This document shows, one piece after another, positions 38,229 through 48,252 of a stretch of 64,000 bases of DNA (positions within the stretch are counted from its first letter, which is position 1; each line of letters begins with the position of its first letter). The position numbers and the translations under genes are program-made. The notes beneath the pieces are model-generated. The model had not been told where the DNA came from. It saw only the letters and a list, made by a program, of their open reading frames with translations, and ran no database searches. The stretch spans positions 42,776 through 106,775 of the forward strand of contig JAFYNZ010000055.1 in assembly GCA_017547845.1 (NCBI GenBank), given 5' to 3'. The stretch comes from Muribaculaceae bacterium. Lineage in GTDB: Bacteria > Bacteroidota > Bacteroidia > Bacteroidales > Muribaculaceae.

Positions 38229-39479
38229 ATGAATAGACGAATTTTTTCAATACTACTTCTCCTTTTGGCTCTTGTGATGCCTCAATCAGTTGCAGCAAGC
38301 AGCTCGAGTGAGGATGGCAAGGTGGATTTGAAAGGCATCATATTCCATCACCTTGGTGATGGTTATGGATGGGAAGTTCCTTTCTCTCACACTCGCAGAA
38401 TCCCATTGCCTGTCATCGTAAAGGCTGAGAACGGATCTTGGCATTGCTTCTCTTCCAACAAGTTGGTAGAACTTGTGAATGAAACAGATGCAAATGGTCA
38501 TGAGCATGAGGTTGCACATAACATCATCTACAAGGCTGATGATGGTACAAACTTCATGATTGCGCCTCACGCAAGTGCTAACAAGAATAAGGTAGTCGAA
38601 GTGACTCCACTTACTGCCGATGAAGAAGCTATGGTGCTCGCAAAGGCTGATAGCATCTCAAAGGCTGATGGTATCGAATTGGCAGAAGTCATCGTAGATG
38701 GTTATTCCAACGATCATGGTCATTTCTATAAGGAGTATCGTCCATTTGATATGTCAATCACAAAGAATGTGTTGGCTATCTTTATCTCAGTGATTGTAGT
38801 CTTCTTCATGATAATGTCGGTCGCAAGATGGCACAAGAGAAATGGCATGAAGGCTCCACGCAAGGGACTCGGTTTCATCGAGTTGGTGATTGATTTCATC
38901 TATAAGGGTGTAATTCGAGCTACTCTCGGCGACAAGGCTCCTAAGTTTGCTCCTTATCTTTTGACAGCGTTCTTCTTCATTCTTGTCATGAACCTCCTTG
39001 GTCTTATCGTGATTTTCCCTGGTGGTGCTAACTTGACAGGTAATATTGCTGTCACATTGTCGCTTGCTCTTTTGACATTCATCGTAACGAATGTTCTCGG
39101 TACAAAACATTATTGGAAAGAAATATTCTGGCCGGAGGTTCCAATGTTCTTGAAATGTCCGTTGCCAATCATGCAGGTAATCGAAATCTTCGGTATATTC
39201 ACTAAGCCGGCAGCGTTGTGTGTGCGTCTTTTCGCCAACATGATGGGTGGTCACATGATCGTCATCACGCTTGTCAGCTTGATTTTCATCTTCGCATCAT
39301 TTGGTTATGTTGCAGCTGGTGGTACTACCGTTGTTTCATTGCTCTTCTCAGTTTTCATGTTGGTGCTCGACGTATTGGTGAGCTTCATTCAAGCCTATGT
39401 GTTCACAATGTTGTCGACAATGTTTATCTCGATGGCACAGATTGGTGATCATCACGCAGCAGAACACGAACATGAGTAA
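38229..39479 (+). CDS. atpB: ATP synthase Fo subunit a, with N-terminal periplasmic extension
   Basis: Stator proton-channel subunit. 416 residues from the ATG at 38229, 11 bases after atpC. It starts with a signal peptide (MNRRIFSILLLLLALVMPQS) and about 150 polar residues with His/Glu-rich segments, then the conserved a-subunit: PEVPMFLKCPLPIMQVIEIF, the essential Arg in ALCVRLFANMMGGHM, and a C-terminal helix pair. The long exported N-terminal extension is seen in Bacteroidota AtpB. The end is His/Glu-rich (GDHHAAEHEHE). Confidence 0.95.
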   Translation: MNRRIFSILLLLLALVMPQSVAASSSSEDGKVDLKGIIFHHLGDGYGWEVPFSHTRRIPLPVIVKAENGSWHCFSSNKLVELVNETDANGHEHEVAHNIIYKADDGTNFMIAPHASANKNKVVEVTPLTADEEAMVLAKADSISKADGIELAEVIVDGYSNDHGHFYKEYRPFDMSITKNVLAIFISVIVVFFMIMSVARWHKRNGMKAPRKGLGFIELVIDFIYKGVIRATLGDKAPKFAPYLLTAFFFILVMNLLGLIVIFPGGANLTGNIAVTLSLALLTFIVTNVLGTKHYWKEIFWPEVPMFLKCPLPIMQVIEIFGIFTKPAALCVRLFANMMGGHMIVITLVSLIFIFASFGYVAAGGTTVVSLLFSVFMLVLDVLVSFIQAYVFTMLSTMFISMAQIGDHHAAEHEHE

Positions 39480-39533
39480 AATTCATTTAGAAAAATAAAA
39501 AAAATAAAATATTAACTTTAAAAATTTAAGATT

Positions 39534-39776
39534 ATGTTATCAATGATTTTGGCAGCTGCTCCATTGGCATCTTTGGCTGCAGCACTTGGTGCAAGTATCG
39601 CAGCTATCGCTGCAGGTTTCGGTATCGGTAAGATCGGTTCTTCTGCAATGGAAGCAATCGCACGTCAACCAGAAGCAGCGGGCGATATCCGTAGTAGTAT
39701 GATTGTGATTGCTGCACTTATTGAAGGTGTTGCACTCTTCGCTGTGATTGTATCTGCATTGGCATTGTTCCTCTAA
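39534..39776 (+). CDS. atpE: ATP synthase Fo subunit c
   Basis: Proton-binding rotor ring subunit, 80 residues, two helices joined by the polar loop ARQPEA (residues 43-48). The ion-binding carboxylate is Glu64 in ALIEGVALFAV. The Gln on helix one and the Ser/Thr following the Glu, which mark sodium-binding c subunits, are absent, so proton coupling is predicted. Confidence 0.96.
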   Translation: MLSMILAAAPLASLAAALGASIAAIAAGFGIGKIGSSAMEAIARQPEAAGDIRSSMIVIAALIEGVALFAVIVSALALFL

Positions 39777-39789
39777 TAGCAATTAGCTC

Positions 39790-40284
39790 ATGGAATTATT
39801 CACGCCCGATTTTGGCTTGGTATTATGGATGTTCATTGCATTCCTAGTGCTGTTTTTGGCATTAGCGTTCTTTGCATGGCCTATCATTGTCCGCAGTCTC
39901 GAAAAGCGCGCTGACTTGATAGACAAAGGTGTAGAGTATGCACAAGATGCTAAGGCACAACTAGACAATGCAAGAGCAGAAGCCCAGAAATATATATCTG
40001 AAGCACAAAAGCAGCAGGCCGAAATATTGCGTGACGCGGCAAAGATGAAAACTCAAATTATCGAGGAAGCTCGTCGAGAAGCATCTGACGAAGCTAAGAA
40101 GGTAATGGATGCCGCAAAGTTGTCAATAGAGCAATCGCGCAAGGAAGCTGAACTGCAATTCAGAAATGAGGTAAGCAAGTTCTCAATTGATATCGCTGAA
40201 AAGATGGTCAGAAAGCAAATGTCGTCTGACTCGGCACAAAGTGAACTTGTAAATAAATTATTGGACGAAATCGAGAAAAACTAA
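39790..40284 (+). CDS. atpF: ATP synthase Fo subunit b
   Basis: Peripheral stalk subunit of 164 residues: one N-terminal membrane helix (LVLWMFIAFLVLFLALAFFA) and a long charged, Ala/Glu/Lys/Gln-rich helix that dimerises and reaches up to F1. 13 bases after atpE and six before atpH. Confidence 0.94.
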   Translation: MELFTPDFGLVLWMFIAFLVLFLALAFFAWPIIVRSLEKRADLIDKGVEYAQDAKAQLDNARAEAQKYISEAQKQQAEILRDAAKMKTQIIEEARREASDEAKKVMDAAKLSIEQSRKEAELQFRNEVSKFSIDIAEKMVRKQMSSDSAQSELVNKLLDEIEKN

Positions 40285-40289
40285 ACAAA

Positions 40290-40835
40290 ATGAACGACGG
40301 TCTTATTCCCCAAAGGTATGCTAAAGCCTTATATAAATTTGCTATCGAAAATGGCAAAAGCGAGGTTGTATACGAAGAGATGAAGGTAGTGGTTTCTTCT
40401 TTTGAGGCTAATCCGGATCTCCTAAAGGTTCTTGCTAACCCATATGTAAGCAAAGATGATAAAGGCAATTTGCTTCTTGCTGCAGCCGGTGATAAAAGGG
40501 AGGAAGCCTACGAGAACTTTGTAAAGTTGATTCTTGAAAACAAACGCGAACGCTACGCTTATCATTGTGCTTTGGCTTATCGTCAGATCTACCGCAAGGA
40601 GAATAATATCTCTCAAGTGGAAATTGTGACAGCTGCTAAACTTGGTGATGGTGAGCTTAATAAGATTTGTAATCTTGTCCAAGAATCCTATAAAGGCAAA
40701 ACATTGGAGTTTACATACACTATAAACCCTGACATTATCGGTGGCTTTATGATTAATGTAGACTCCATCCGAATGGATGCCTCTATAAGTAATGAGATTG
40801 AACAATTACGTTTAAACCTTTTAAGTAGGAATTAA
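40290..40835 (+). CDS. atpH: ATP synthase F1 subunit delta
   Basis: Links the b-subunit stalk to the top of F1. 181 residues; opens [19 protein letters not shown] and ends with the delta pattern [20 protein letters not shown] and [19 protein letters not shown]. Five bases before atpA. Confidence 0.94.
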   Translation: MNDGLIPQRYAKALYKFAIENGKSEVVYEEMKVVVSSFEANPDLLKVLANPYVSKDDKGNLLLAAAGDKREEAYENFVKLILENKRERYAYHCALAYRQIYRKENNISQVEIVTAAKLGDGELNKICNLVQESYKGKTLEFTYTINPDIIGGFMINVDSIRMDASISNEIEQLRLNLLSRN

Positions 40836-40840
40836 TAGAG

Positions 40841-42418
40841 ATGCTTAACCCAAGCGAAATTTCTGATATATTGAAACAACAGTTGGCTAATGTCAACTCT
40901 CAAGTTAAGTTTGAGGAAGTCGGCACCGTACTCGAAGTCGGTGACGGTGTTGCTCACGTATATGGTCTTGAGAATGTAAAAGCCAATGAGTTGGTTGAGT
41001 TTGAGAACGGCGTGAAAGGCGTTGCTCTCAACCTTGAGGAAAGCAATGTTGGTGTTGTGCTCCTAAACAACGTTAATAAAGTGACTGAAAACATGTCGGT
41101 GCGACGCACGGGTGATATTGCATCAATTCCCGTAGGCGAAGGACTTCTTGGACGTGTTATCAATATCCTTGGTGAACCTATCGACGGCAAGGGACCTATC
41201 GAAGGCGACAGAATCTTGCTTCCATTGGAACGTAAGGCTCCTGGCGTTATCTTCCGTCAACCGGTAAATCAACCTTTACAAACAGGTATCAAGGCAGTCG
41301 ATGCGATGATTCCAATCGGTCGTGGTCAGCGTGAGCTTATCATCGGCGACCGTCAGATTGGTAAGACAGCGATTGCTATCGATACTATCATCAACCAAAG
41401 AGAGAACTATCTCGCAGGCAAGCCAGTGTTCTGTATCTACGTTGCTATCGGTCAGAAGGCTTCTTCTATCGCAGCTATCGTTAATACTCTCGAAAAGCAT
41501 GGTGCTATGCCATACACTGTGGTAGTCGCTGCTTCTGCATCTGACTCTGCTGCAATGCGTTACTACTCTCCATTTGCCGGTGTGGCAATCGGTGAGTATT
41601 TCCGCGATTCGGGCCGCGATGCATTGATCGTCTATGATGACTTGTCAAAGCAGGCTGTCGCTTATCGCGAAATCTCTCTTATCTTGAAGCGTCCTTCTGG
41701 ACGTGAAGCTTATCCTGGTGATATCTTCTATTTGCACTCTCGTCTTTTGGAACGTGCTGCTAAGATTATCGACAATCAGGAGATTGCAAGCAAGATGAAC
41801 GACCTTCCAGAGGTGTTGAAGCCAATGGTGAAGGGTGGTGGTTCGCTTACTGCACTTCCTATCATCGAAACTCAAGCAGGTGACGTGTCTGCATATATCC
41901 CAACCAATGTGATTTCTATTACCGACGGTCAGATTTATCTTGAGTCTGCATTGTTCAACCAAGGTATCCGTCCTGCCGTTAACGTAGGTATCTCAGTGTC
42001 ACGTGTGGGTGGTAATGCTCAGATTAAGGCGATGAAGAAGGTGGCTGGTACGCTTAAGATTGCTCAAGCTCAGTTCCGCGAATTGGAATCGTTCACAAAA
42101 TTCGGTGGTGACATCGACCCAGTGACAGCTCGCGTGATTGACCGCGGTCGTAAGAATCAACAGCTCCTCATTCAACCACAATACAAGCCTTGGGCTGTAG
42201 AAGATGAAGTAGCAGTAATCTTCTGTGGTGTAAATGGTCTTTTGGAAGATGTTCCGTTGGACAAGGTGCATGAATTCGAAGAAATGTTCTTGCAACTTTT
42301 GAAGGCGAAATATCAGAAGGAAGTTCTCGACGAACTTCGCAAAGGAGTATTATCGGATGAAGTTTCAGATATCCTGACTAAGGTAGCATCTGAAATAGCA
42401 AGTAAGTATAAAGCTTAA
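40841..42418 (+). CDS. atpA: ATP synthase F1 subunit alpha
   Basis: Non-catalytic nucleotide-binding subunit of F1, 525 residues. Walker A reads GDRQIGKTA (GDRQTGKT in most homologues, a mild substitution), with [20 protein letters not shown], the catalytic-site Arg region in [10 protein letters not shown], and the C-terminal helical bundle. Complete. Confidence 0.97.
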   Translation: MLNPSEISDILKQQLANVNSQVKFEEVGTVLEVGDGVAHVYGLENVKANELVEFENGVKGVALNLEESNVGVVLLNNVNKVTENMSVRRTGDIASIPVGEGLLGRVINILGEPIDGKGPIEGDRILLPLERKAPGVIFRQPVNQPLQTGIKAVDAMIPIGRGQRELIIGDRQIGKTAIAIDTIINQRENYLAGKPVFCIYVAIGQKASSIAAIVNTLEKHGAMPYTVVVAASASDSAAMRYYSPFAGVAIGEYFRDSGRDALIVYDDLSKQAVAYREISLILKRPSGREAYPGDIFYLHSRLLERAAKIIDNQEIASKMNDLPEVLKPMVKGGGSLTALPIIETQAGDVSAYIPTNVISITDGQIYLESALFNQGIRPAVNVGISVSRVGGNAQIKAMKKVAGTLKIAQAQFRELESFTKFGGDIDPVTARVIDRGRKNQQLLIQPQYKPWAVEDEVAVIFCGVNGLLEDVPLDKVHEFEEMFLQLLKAKYQKEVLDELRKGVLSDEVSDILTKVASEIASKYKA

Positions 42419-42437
42419 TGGAAAATAAATAAGGAAT

Positions 42438-43325
42438 ATGTCGACATTACGAGAATTAAAAACGCGCATCGGGTCGGTCTCATCAAGTGAGAAGATTACA
42501 GGTGCAATGAAGATGATTTCGTCTGCGAAAGTACACAAGAGCGAGCGAGATTTGCGTCGTCTTTTGCCTTTCAAAAACCAAATCAAATCGATAATGGGGC
42601 ATCTCCTTGCAGCTGATGGAGATTACACCTCTCCTTTAACAGAGGAGAGGGAAGTTTCCAAAGTCGGAATCGTAGTCTTCGGTAGTGATGATGGTCTTTG
42701 TGGTGCTTATAATGTCAACATCTTTAAGCAGATGCTTGTCATTATGAACAACTATAGAGAGCAATATGGCGATTCTACATCATTCACAGTGTTCCCTGTC
42801 GGTAAGAAGATGCTCAAGGCAGTCAAGAAGATCGACGGCGGATTTATCTCAGTAAAGAGTGTGAAGGGTGTCGATTCGAAGATGACAGGCGACAAGGTAA
42901 CAGAATTTACTGAAGAATTGAAGCATGCCTTCATCTCCGGAGAGTTGGACAAGGTGGTCGTGGTCTACATGAACTTCAAGTCAATCAGCCGTCAGATTCT
43001 CACAGAAGAACAGCTATTCCCAGTTGAAGCATCTGCGCTTGGTGGCGAATTAGATGCTAAGAGTGCCAATAAGCTATACATATTCGAGCCTGATGGTAAT
43101 CGTATTTTCAACGAGGTTCTTCCGATGTTTGTGTTGTCGACTATGCAGGAGATAACTATCGAGAACAGAGCTTCAGAGCAAGCAGCGCGTATCATGGCAA
43201 TGCAAAGTGCAAATGATAACGCAAAGAAATTGCTTGAATCATTGCGACTCGAATACAATAAATTGCGTCAACAAAGTATCACCACCGAGCTTCTCGATAT
43301 TCTTGGTGGTCAAGTAGAAAAATAA
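42438..43325 (+). CDS. atpG: ATP synthase F1 subunit gamma
   Basis: Central rotor shaft, 295 residues. The N-terminal LRELKTRIGSVSSSEKITGA and MKMISSAKVHKSE form one coiled-coil strand and ENRASEQAARIMAMQSANDN near the C terminus forms the other. A Rossmann-like domain lies between. Last gene of the atp set; nuoI begins 23 bases later with no hairpin or promoter box between them. Confidence 0.95.
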   Translation: MSTLRELKTRIGSVSSSEKITGAMKMISSAKVHKSERDLRRLLPFKNQIKSIMGHLLAADGDYTSPLTEEREVSKVGIVVFGSDDGLCGAYNVNIFKQMLVIMNNYREQYGDSTSFTVFPVGKKMLKAVKKIDGGFISVKSVKGVDSKMTGDKVTEFTEELKHAFISGELDKVVVVYMNFKSISRQILTEEQLFPVEASALGGELDAKSANKLYIFEPDGNRIFNEVLPMFVLSTMQEITIENRASEQAARIMAMQSANDNAKKLLESLRLEYNKLRQQSITTELLDILGGQVEK

Positions 43326-43348
43326 ACAAACGAATTTCGAACTAATCT

Positions 43349-43882
43349 ATGAGTAGTATAAAGGAGTATTTCTCATCGGTCGGAAAAGGTGTTAAGAGTC
43401 TTATCACCGGTATGGGCGTGACAGGCAAAGAGTTTGTCACTCCTAAGATAACAGAGTGTTATCCCGAAAACCGTGCTACATTACAGATTCCTGAAAGATT
43501 CCGCGCGGAATTGAAATTGAAATACGACGCCGAAGGTCGTCACAAATGTATCGCGTGTGGTATCTGTCAGATGAATTGTCCGAATGGCACTATCTCTTTG
43601 ACAAAGAAGATGGTAGAGCTTCCTGATGGAAAGAAGAAAGCAAAGCTTGACAAGTATCACTATGATCTTGGTAGCTGCACATTCTGTATGTTGTGTGTCA
43701 CTACATGTCCTCAGGATGCACTTGAGTTCTCAAACGATTTTGAACAGGCTGTATTCAGACGCGACAAGCTCGTGAAATTGTTGAATGACAGACCTGAGGT
43801 AGAGGATGCTCCAAAGCCTGCTCCTGTGTCAAAACCTGCAGAACCATCTGCACCAAGTACTGAAAATTTAGAAAACAAGTAA
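43349..43882 (+). CDS. nuoI: NADH-quinone oxidoreductase subunit I
   Basis: Ferredoxin-like subunit carrying two [4Fe-4S] clusters (N6a, N6b). 177 residues. Cys motifs CIACGICQMNCP (from residue 67) and CTFCMLCVTTCP (from residue 110). In complexes without NuoEFG this subunit lies near the electron entry point. A Pro/Ala-rich C-terminal tail (PKPAPVSKPAEPSAPSTE) follows. Resumes the nuo order after the atp genes. Confidence 0.95.
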   Translation: MSSIKEYFSSVGKGVKSLITGMGVTGKEFVTPKITECYPENRATLQIPERFRAELKLKYDAEGRHKCIACGICQMNCPNGTISLTKKMVELPDGKKKAKLDKYHYDLGSCTFCMLCVTTCPQDALEFSNDFEQAVFRRDKLVKLLNDRPEVEDAPKPAPVSKPAEPSAPSTENLENK

Positions 43883-43888
43883 AACATA

Positions 43889-44416
43889 ATGGAATCAGTA
43901 GGAAATCTCGTATTGTATTTCGTGGTTGCAGCTATCATTACAATCTTTTCTGTAATGGCAGTTACATCACGTAAAATCTTGCGCTCGGCTACCTACCTGT
44001 TGTTTGTACTTATTGGTACAGCTATTCTTTACTTCCAATTGGGATATGAATTTCTCGGGGCAGTACAGATAGCAGTTTATGCAGGTGGTATCTTGGTACT
44101 CTTCGTATTCTCCATTCTGTTGACTGCACAGCCTAATGACAAGTCGGAAAAGCTCAGCTCTCACCGTAAGTTTATGGGTATCGCAGCGGCTCTCTGTGGA
44201 GTAGGGGTTATCGCTTACGCATTGTTCAGCTTCTCAGGATTCACTTGCGAATCATTGAGCAACTTCATGACCTCTGAAAACGAAATCACCATGCACAAGA
44301 TTGGTCAAGCTTTGATGGGAACAGAGAAATTCCAATATCTCTTGCCTTTTGAAGCAATCAGTGTGTTGTTATTAGCATGTATAATCGGTAGCATCGTAGT
44401 TGCCCGTAAAAGATAA
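43889..44416 (+). CDS. nuoJ: NADH-quinone oxidoreductase subunit J
   Basis: Membrane subunit with five helices, 175 residues. Typical features are GAVQIAVYAGGILVLFVFSI and the closing VLLLACIIGSIVVARKR. Six bases after nuoI and six before nuoK. Confidence 0.94.
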   Translation: MESVGNLVLYFVVAAIITIFSVMAVTSRKILRSATYLLFVLIGTAILYFQLGYEFLGAVQIAVYAGGILVLFVFSILLTAQPNDKSEKLSSHRKFMGIAAALCGVGVIAYALFSFSGFTCESLSNFMTSENEITMHKIGQALMGTEKFQYLLPFEAISVLLLACIIGSIVVARKR

Positions 44417-44422
44417 TCGGAT

Positions 44423-44734
44423 ATGGATTTGACAATAATGATGTATTTGATCCCAAGCTTGATTATGTTTGCTTGTGGTGTTTATGGGTTCATTACTCGT
44501 AAGAACTTGATTGCTATTTTGATTTCATTGGAGTTGATGCTCAACGCCGTTGATATCAATTTCGTTGTGTTCAACAGATTCCTCTTTCCTGGTCAAATGG
44601 AAGGTATGTTCTTCACAATGTTTGCAATCGGTATTGCAGCTGCTGAAACAGCCTTGGCAATCGCAATTATCATCAACATTTTCCGCGCAGTGAAGAGTGT
44701 TGATATTCGTGAAATCAATAAAATGAAATTCTAA
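44423..44734 (+). CDS. nuoK: NADH-quinone oxidoreductase subunit K
   Basis: Three-helix membrane subunit, 103 residues, with the proton-path glutamates visible in LISLELMLNAVDINFV and AAAETALAIAIII. Three bases before nuoL. Confidence 0.95.
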   Translation: MDLTIMMYLIPSLIMFACGVYGFITRKNLIAILISLELMLNAVDINFVVFNRFLFPGQMEGMFFTMFAIGIAAAETALAIAIIINIFRAVKSVDIREINKMKF

Positions 44735-44737
44735 GAT

Positions 44738-46672
44738 ATGGACATGACATTACCTCTTTTGATTTTGGTTCTTCCGATCACAATGTTCCTTATCTTAGGA
44801 CTTTGTGGTATGAAGATGAGCCACAAATTGGCAGGTACGCTCGGTACAATCGGTATGGGTATCACTGCGATTTTGGCTTACACTGTCGCATTCACATATT
44901 TCTTTAGTGGCAATCCTGATTTTGTCACAGCAGAAGGTGTGCGTCAGCAATTTGAAGTGTTCAACTACGATTGGTTGGCATTTACTCCGACATTGATTGT
45001 TCAGCTTGGTTTCCTTTTGGACCCAATCTCAGCTTTGATGCTCGTAGTCATCACTACAATCTCTTTCTTCGTACACTTGTATAGCTTGGGCTATATGCAC
45101 GGAGAAAAGGGTTTCCAACGCTACTATGCGTTCCTTTCTTTGTTTACCTTCTCAATGCTCGGTCTTGTCGTAGCAACCAACATCTTCCAAATGTATATCT
45201 TCTGGGAGCTTGTGGGTGTATCGTCTTACCTCTTGATTGGCTTCTTCTATACATTGCCATCAGCAGTAGCAGCATCTAAGAAGGCGTTTATCGTAACACG
45301 TTTCGCCGACCTCGGTTTCTTGATCGGTATTTTGCTTTTGTCATTCTTCACTGATACATTCAACTTCGTAGAATTGACATCAAATCCAGGCACTACAATC
45401 TCAACATTGTCAGCTGGCGGCACATTTATGGGTTGCTCAGTTGTGACATGGGCATTGTGTTTGATTTTCATGGGTGGTATGGGTAAATCAGCGATGATGC
45501 CACTCCACATCTGGTTGCCTGATGCGATGGAAGGTCCTACTCCTGTGTCAGCACTCATCCACGCTGCGACAATGGTCGTTGCCGGTGTGTACTTGATCGC
45601 TCGTATGTTCCCGGTGTATTGTCTCGACGAAGCATCTATGGACTTCATCGTTATCATCGGTGCAATCACTGCATTCTACGCAGCAGTAGTGGCATGTGCA
45701 CAAATCGATATCAAGCGTGTGCTTGCGTTCTCTACTATCTCACAGATTGCATTCATGATGGTTTCAATCGGTGCAGCTCGTCCTGAACTCCACGAAGGTC
45801 TCGGTTACATGTCAGGTATGTTCCACTTGTTTACACACGCGATGTTCAAGGCTCTCTTGTTCCTCGGTGCAGGTGCATTGATCCACGCAGTTCACTCTAA
45901 CAACTACACGGATATGGGTGGCTTGCGTAAGTATATGCCTATCACACACTGGACATTCCTTATCGGCTGTCTTGCAATCGCAGGTATCCCTCCATTCTCA
46001 GGTTTCTTCTCTAAGGACGAAATGTTGACAGCTATGTATGACAACAGCATGTTCCTTGGTGTATGGATGACAATGGTAGCAGGTTTGACAGCATTCTACA
46101 TGTTCCGTCTTTACTACATGATCTTCTGGTGGGAAGAAAATCCTCACTATAAGGATCACAAACCACACGATTCATCATGGACAATGTCATTGCCATTGAT
46201 TATACTTGCAGTCGTATCTTGTGTGTCAGGTTTCATTCCTTTCGGTCACTTCGTGACATGGAATGGTGAGCCTTACGATATCCACTTGAAGATGTCGGTA
46301 GCTATCACAAGCATCGTCGTAGCAGTAGTTGCAATCGCGTTGGCAACTGTTCTCTATCGCAAGAAAAACGATGTTCCTGCTAAGATGGCCAATAGTGTTA
46401 AGTGGCTTTGGACTGCAGCCAACCGTCGTTTCTACTGGGATGAAATCTACATGTTTGTAACTCATAAGATTATCTTCAACATTATCTGTAAGTCTATCGC
46501 ATGGTTTGACCGTCACATCATTGATGGCACTATGGATATGTTTGCAAAGGTTACACAGAAGGTGTCTTATGCAATTCGTGGTTTGCAAAGCGGAAGCATC
46601 CAAACTTATGTATTGTGGTACTTCGCGGGTGCTATCCTTCTCGGATTGGTTGTTTGGATGATGGTAATCTAA
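44738..46672 (+). CDS. nuoL: NADH-quinone oxidoreductase subunit L
   Basis: Antiporter-like proton-pumping subunit at the far end of the membrane arm, 644 residues. Conserved IFWELVGVSSYLLIGFFY, the lysine helix GMGKSAMMPLHIWLPDAM, and FSTISQIAFMMVSIG are present. A C-terminal extension after the core (from about residue 540, with TAANRRFYWDEIYMFVT) corresponds to the lateral helix typical of NuoL. Confidence 0.96.
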   Translation: MDMTLPLLILVLPITMFLILGLCGMKMSHKLAGTLGTIGMGITAILAYTVAFTYFFSGNPDFVTAEGVRQQFEVFNYDWLAFTPTLIVQLGFLLDPISALMLVVITTISFFVHLYSLGYMHGEKGFQRYYAFLSLFTFSMLGLVVATNIFQMYIFWELVGVSSYLLIGFFYTLPSAVAASKKAFIVTRFADLGFLIGILLLSFFTDTFNFVELTSNPGTTISTLSAGGTFMGCSVVTWALCLIFMGGMGKSAMMPLHIWLPDAMEGPTPVSALIHAATMVVAGVYLIARMFPVYCLDEASMDFIVIIGAITAFYAAVVACAQIDIKRVLAFSTISQIAFMMVSIGAARPELHEGLGYMSGMFHLFTHAMFKALLFLGAGALIHAVHSNNYTDMGGLRKYMPITHWTFLIGCLAIAGIPPFSGFFSKDEMLTAMYDNSMFLGVWMTMVAGLTAFYMFRLYYMIFWWEENPHYKDHKPHDSSWTMSLPLIILAVVSCVSGFIPFGHFVTWNGEPYDIHLKMSVAITSIVVAVVAIALATVLYRKKNDVPAKMANSVKWLWTAANRRFYWDEIYMFVTHKIIFNIICKSIAWFDRHIIDGTMDMFAKVTQKVSYAIRGLQSGSIQTYVLWYFAGAILLGLVVWMMVI

Positions 46673-46703
46673 TTGATAATGCGACATTAAAAAATTATAG
46701 ATT

Positions 46704-48218
46704 ATGATACTTGAAAATATATTGATCTACTTTGTGATAATACCTTTGCTAATGTTAGCAGGGTTGGCATTGTGTCGCAATATGAATCAGATTCGTACTG
46801 TGATGACAGTGTTGTCAACAATATTGTTGGGATTATCAGTTTATCTTTGTGTTGATTTCTTGGCACTTCGTGCTGCAGGTAATACTGACCCAATGCTCTA
46901 TATGGCATCTTGGGACTGGTATACACCACTCAACATTAAGTTGGCTCTCGGTGTGGACGGTATCTCAGTATTGATGATTATGCTTTCTGCTATCATCGTA
47001 TTTGCCGGTACATTCGCATCTTGGAAAATTGATCCACTTCCAAAGAACTTCTTCCTTTGGTTTGCACTTCTTTCAATGGGTGTATTCGGCTTCTTCATCT
47101 CAATCGACATGTTCACAATGTTCATGTTCTATGAGGTAGCGTTGATTCCGATGTATCTTTTGATTGGTGTATGGGGTACAGGTCGCAAGGAATACTCAGC
47201 AATGAAGCTTACCCTCATGCTTATGGGTGGCTCTGCATTCTTGATGCTTGGTTTGCTCGGTATCTACTGGCACTCAGCTCCGGAAGGTGCTCCACTCACA
47301 TGGAACATCTTGGAAATTGCACAAAATGGTGCAATCGACCGTAGCTGGCAGATGTATCTCTTCCCATTGACATTCGTAGGTTTCGGTGTGCTTGGCGCAA
47401 TGTTCCCATTCCACACATGGAGTCCTGACGGTCACGCATGTGCTCCGACAGCGGTGTCAATGTTGCACGCCGGTGTATTGATGAAGCTTGGTGGTTACGG
47501 TTGCTTCCGTATCTCAATCTTCTTGTTGCCTGAAGCTGCAAACGAATTGGCATGGGTGTTCATCATCTTGACAGGTATTAGCGTTGTATACGGTGCATTC
47601 TCAGCTTGTGTTCAGACAGACTTGAAATATATCAATGCTTACTCATCAGTTTCTCACTGTGGTATGGTGTTGTTTGCAATTTTGATGTTGAACACAACTG
47701 CGATGACCGGTGCTATCCTTCAAATGCTTTCACACGGTCTCATGACAGCGTTGTTCTTCGCCTTGATCGGTATGATTTATGGTAGAACTCACACTCGTGA
47801 CATCCGCGAGATGGGTGGTCTCATGAAGATTATGCCTTATCTTGGTGTCTGCTACATGATTGCCGGTTTCGCATCACTCGGTTTGCCAGGTCTCTCAGGT
47901 TTCGTTGCCGAAATGACTATCTTCTTCGGTTCGTTCCAACACACAGACCTCTTCCACCGTGCATTCGTAATCGCCGGTACAAGTGCAATCGTAGTGACAG
48001 CTGTCTACATCTTGCGCGTTGTGGGTAAGATTCTCCTTGGTCCTGTACAAGATGAGCATCACTTGCAGTTGACAGATGCGACATGGTACGAACGTTTCTC
48101 TACAATCACATTGATTGTTTGCATCGCCGGTATCGGTTGTTTCCCTAACTGGATTAACGAAACAATTCAACAAAGTTTTGCTCCTATCATTCGCGTGATT
48201 GAGCAAGCTGCTATCTAA
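46704..48218 (+). CDS. nuoM: NADH-quinone oxidoreductase subunit M
   Basis: Antiporter-like proton-pumping subunit, 504 residues. The key Glu lies in MFMFYEVALIPMYLLIGVWG, with GAMFPFHTWSPDGHACAPTA and the Lys-containing YSSVSHCGMVLFA helix. 31 bases after nuoL. Confidence 0.96.
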   Translation: MILENILIYFVIIPLLMLAGLALCRNMNQIRTVMTVLSTILLGLSVYLCVDFLALRAAGNTDPMLYMASWDWYTPLNIKLALGVDGISVLMIMLSAIIVFAGTFASWKIDPLPKNFFLWFALLSMGVFGFFISIDMFTMFMFYEVALIPMYLLIGVWGTGRKEYSAMKLTLMLMGGSAFLMLGLLGIYWHSAPEGAPLTWNILEIAQNGAIDRSWQMYLFPLTFVGFGVLGAMFPFHTWSPDGHACAPTAVSMLHAGVLMKLGGYGCFRISIFLLPEAANELAWVFIILTGISVVYGAFSACVQTDLKYINAYSSVSHCGMVLFAILMLNTTAMTGAILQMLSHGLMTALFFALIGMIYGRTHTRDIREMGGLMKIMPYLGVCYMIAGFASLGLPGLSGFVAEMTIFFGSFQHTDLFHRAFVIAGTSAIVVTAVYILRVVGKILLGPVQDEHHLQLTDATWYERFSTITLIVCIAGIGCFPNWINETIQQSFAPIIRVIEQAAI

Positions 48219-48252
48219 ATAATGTATTGAATAATAGTAAAAGTAAAGAAAA

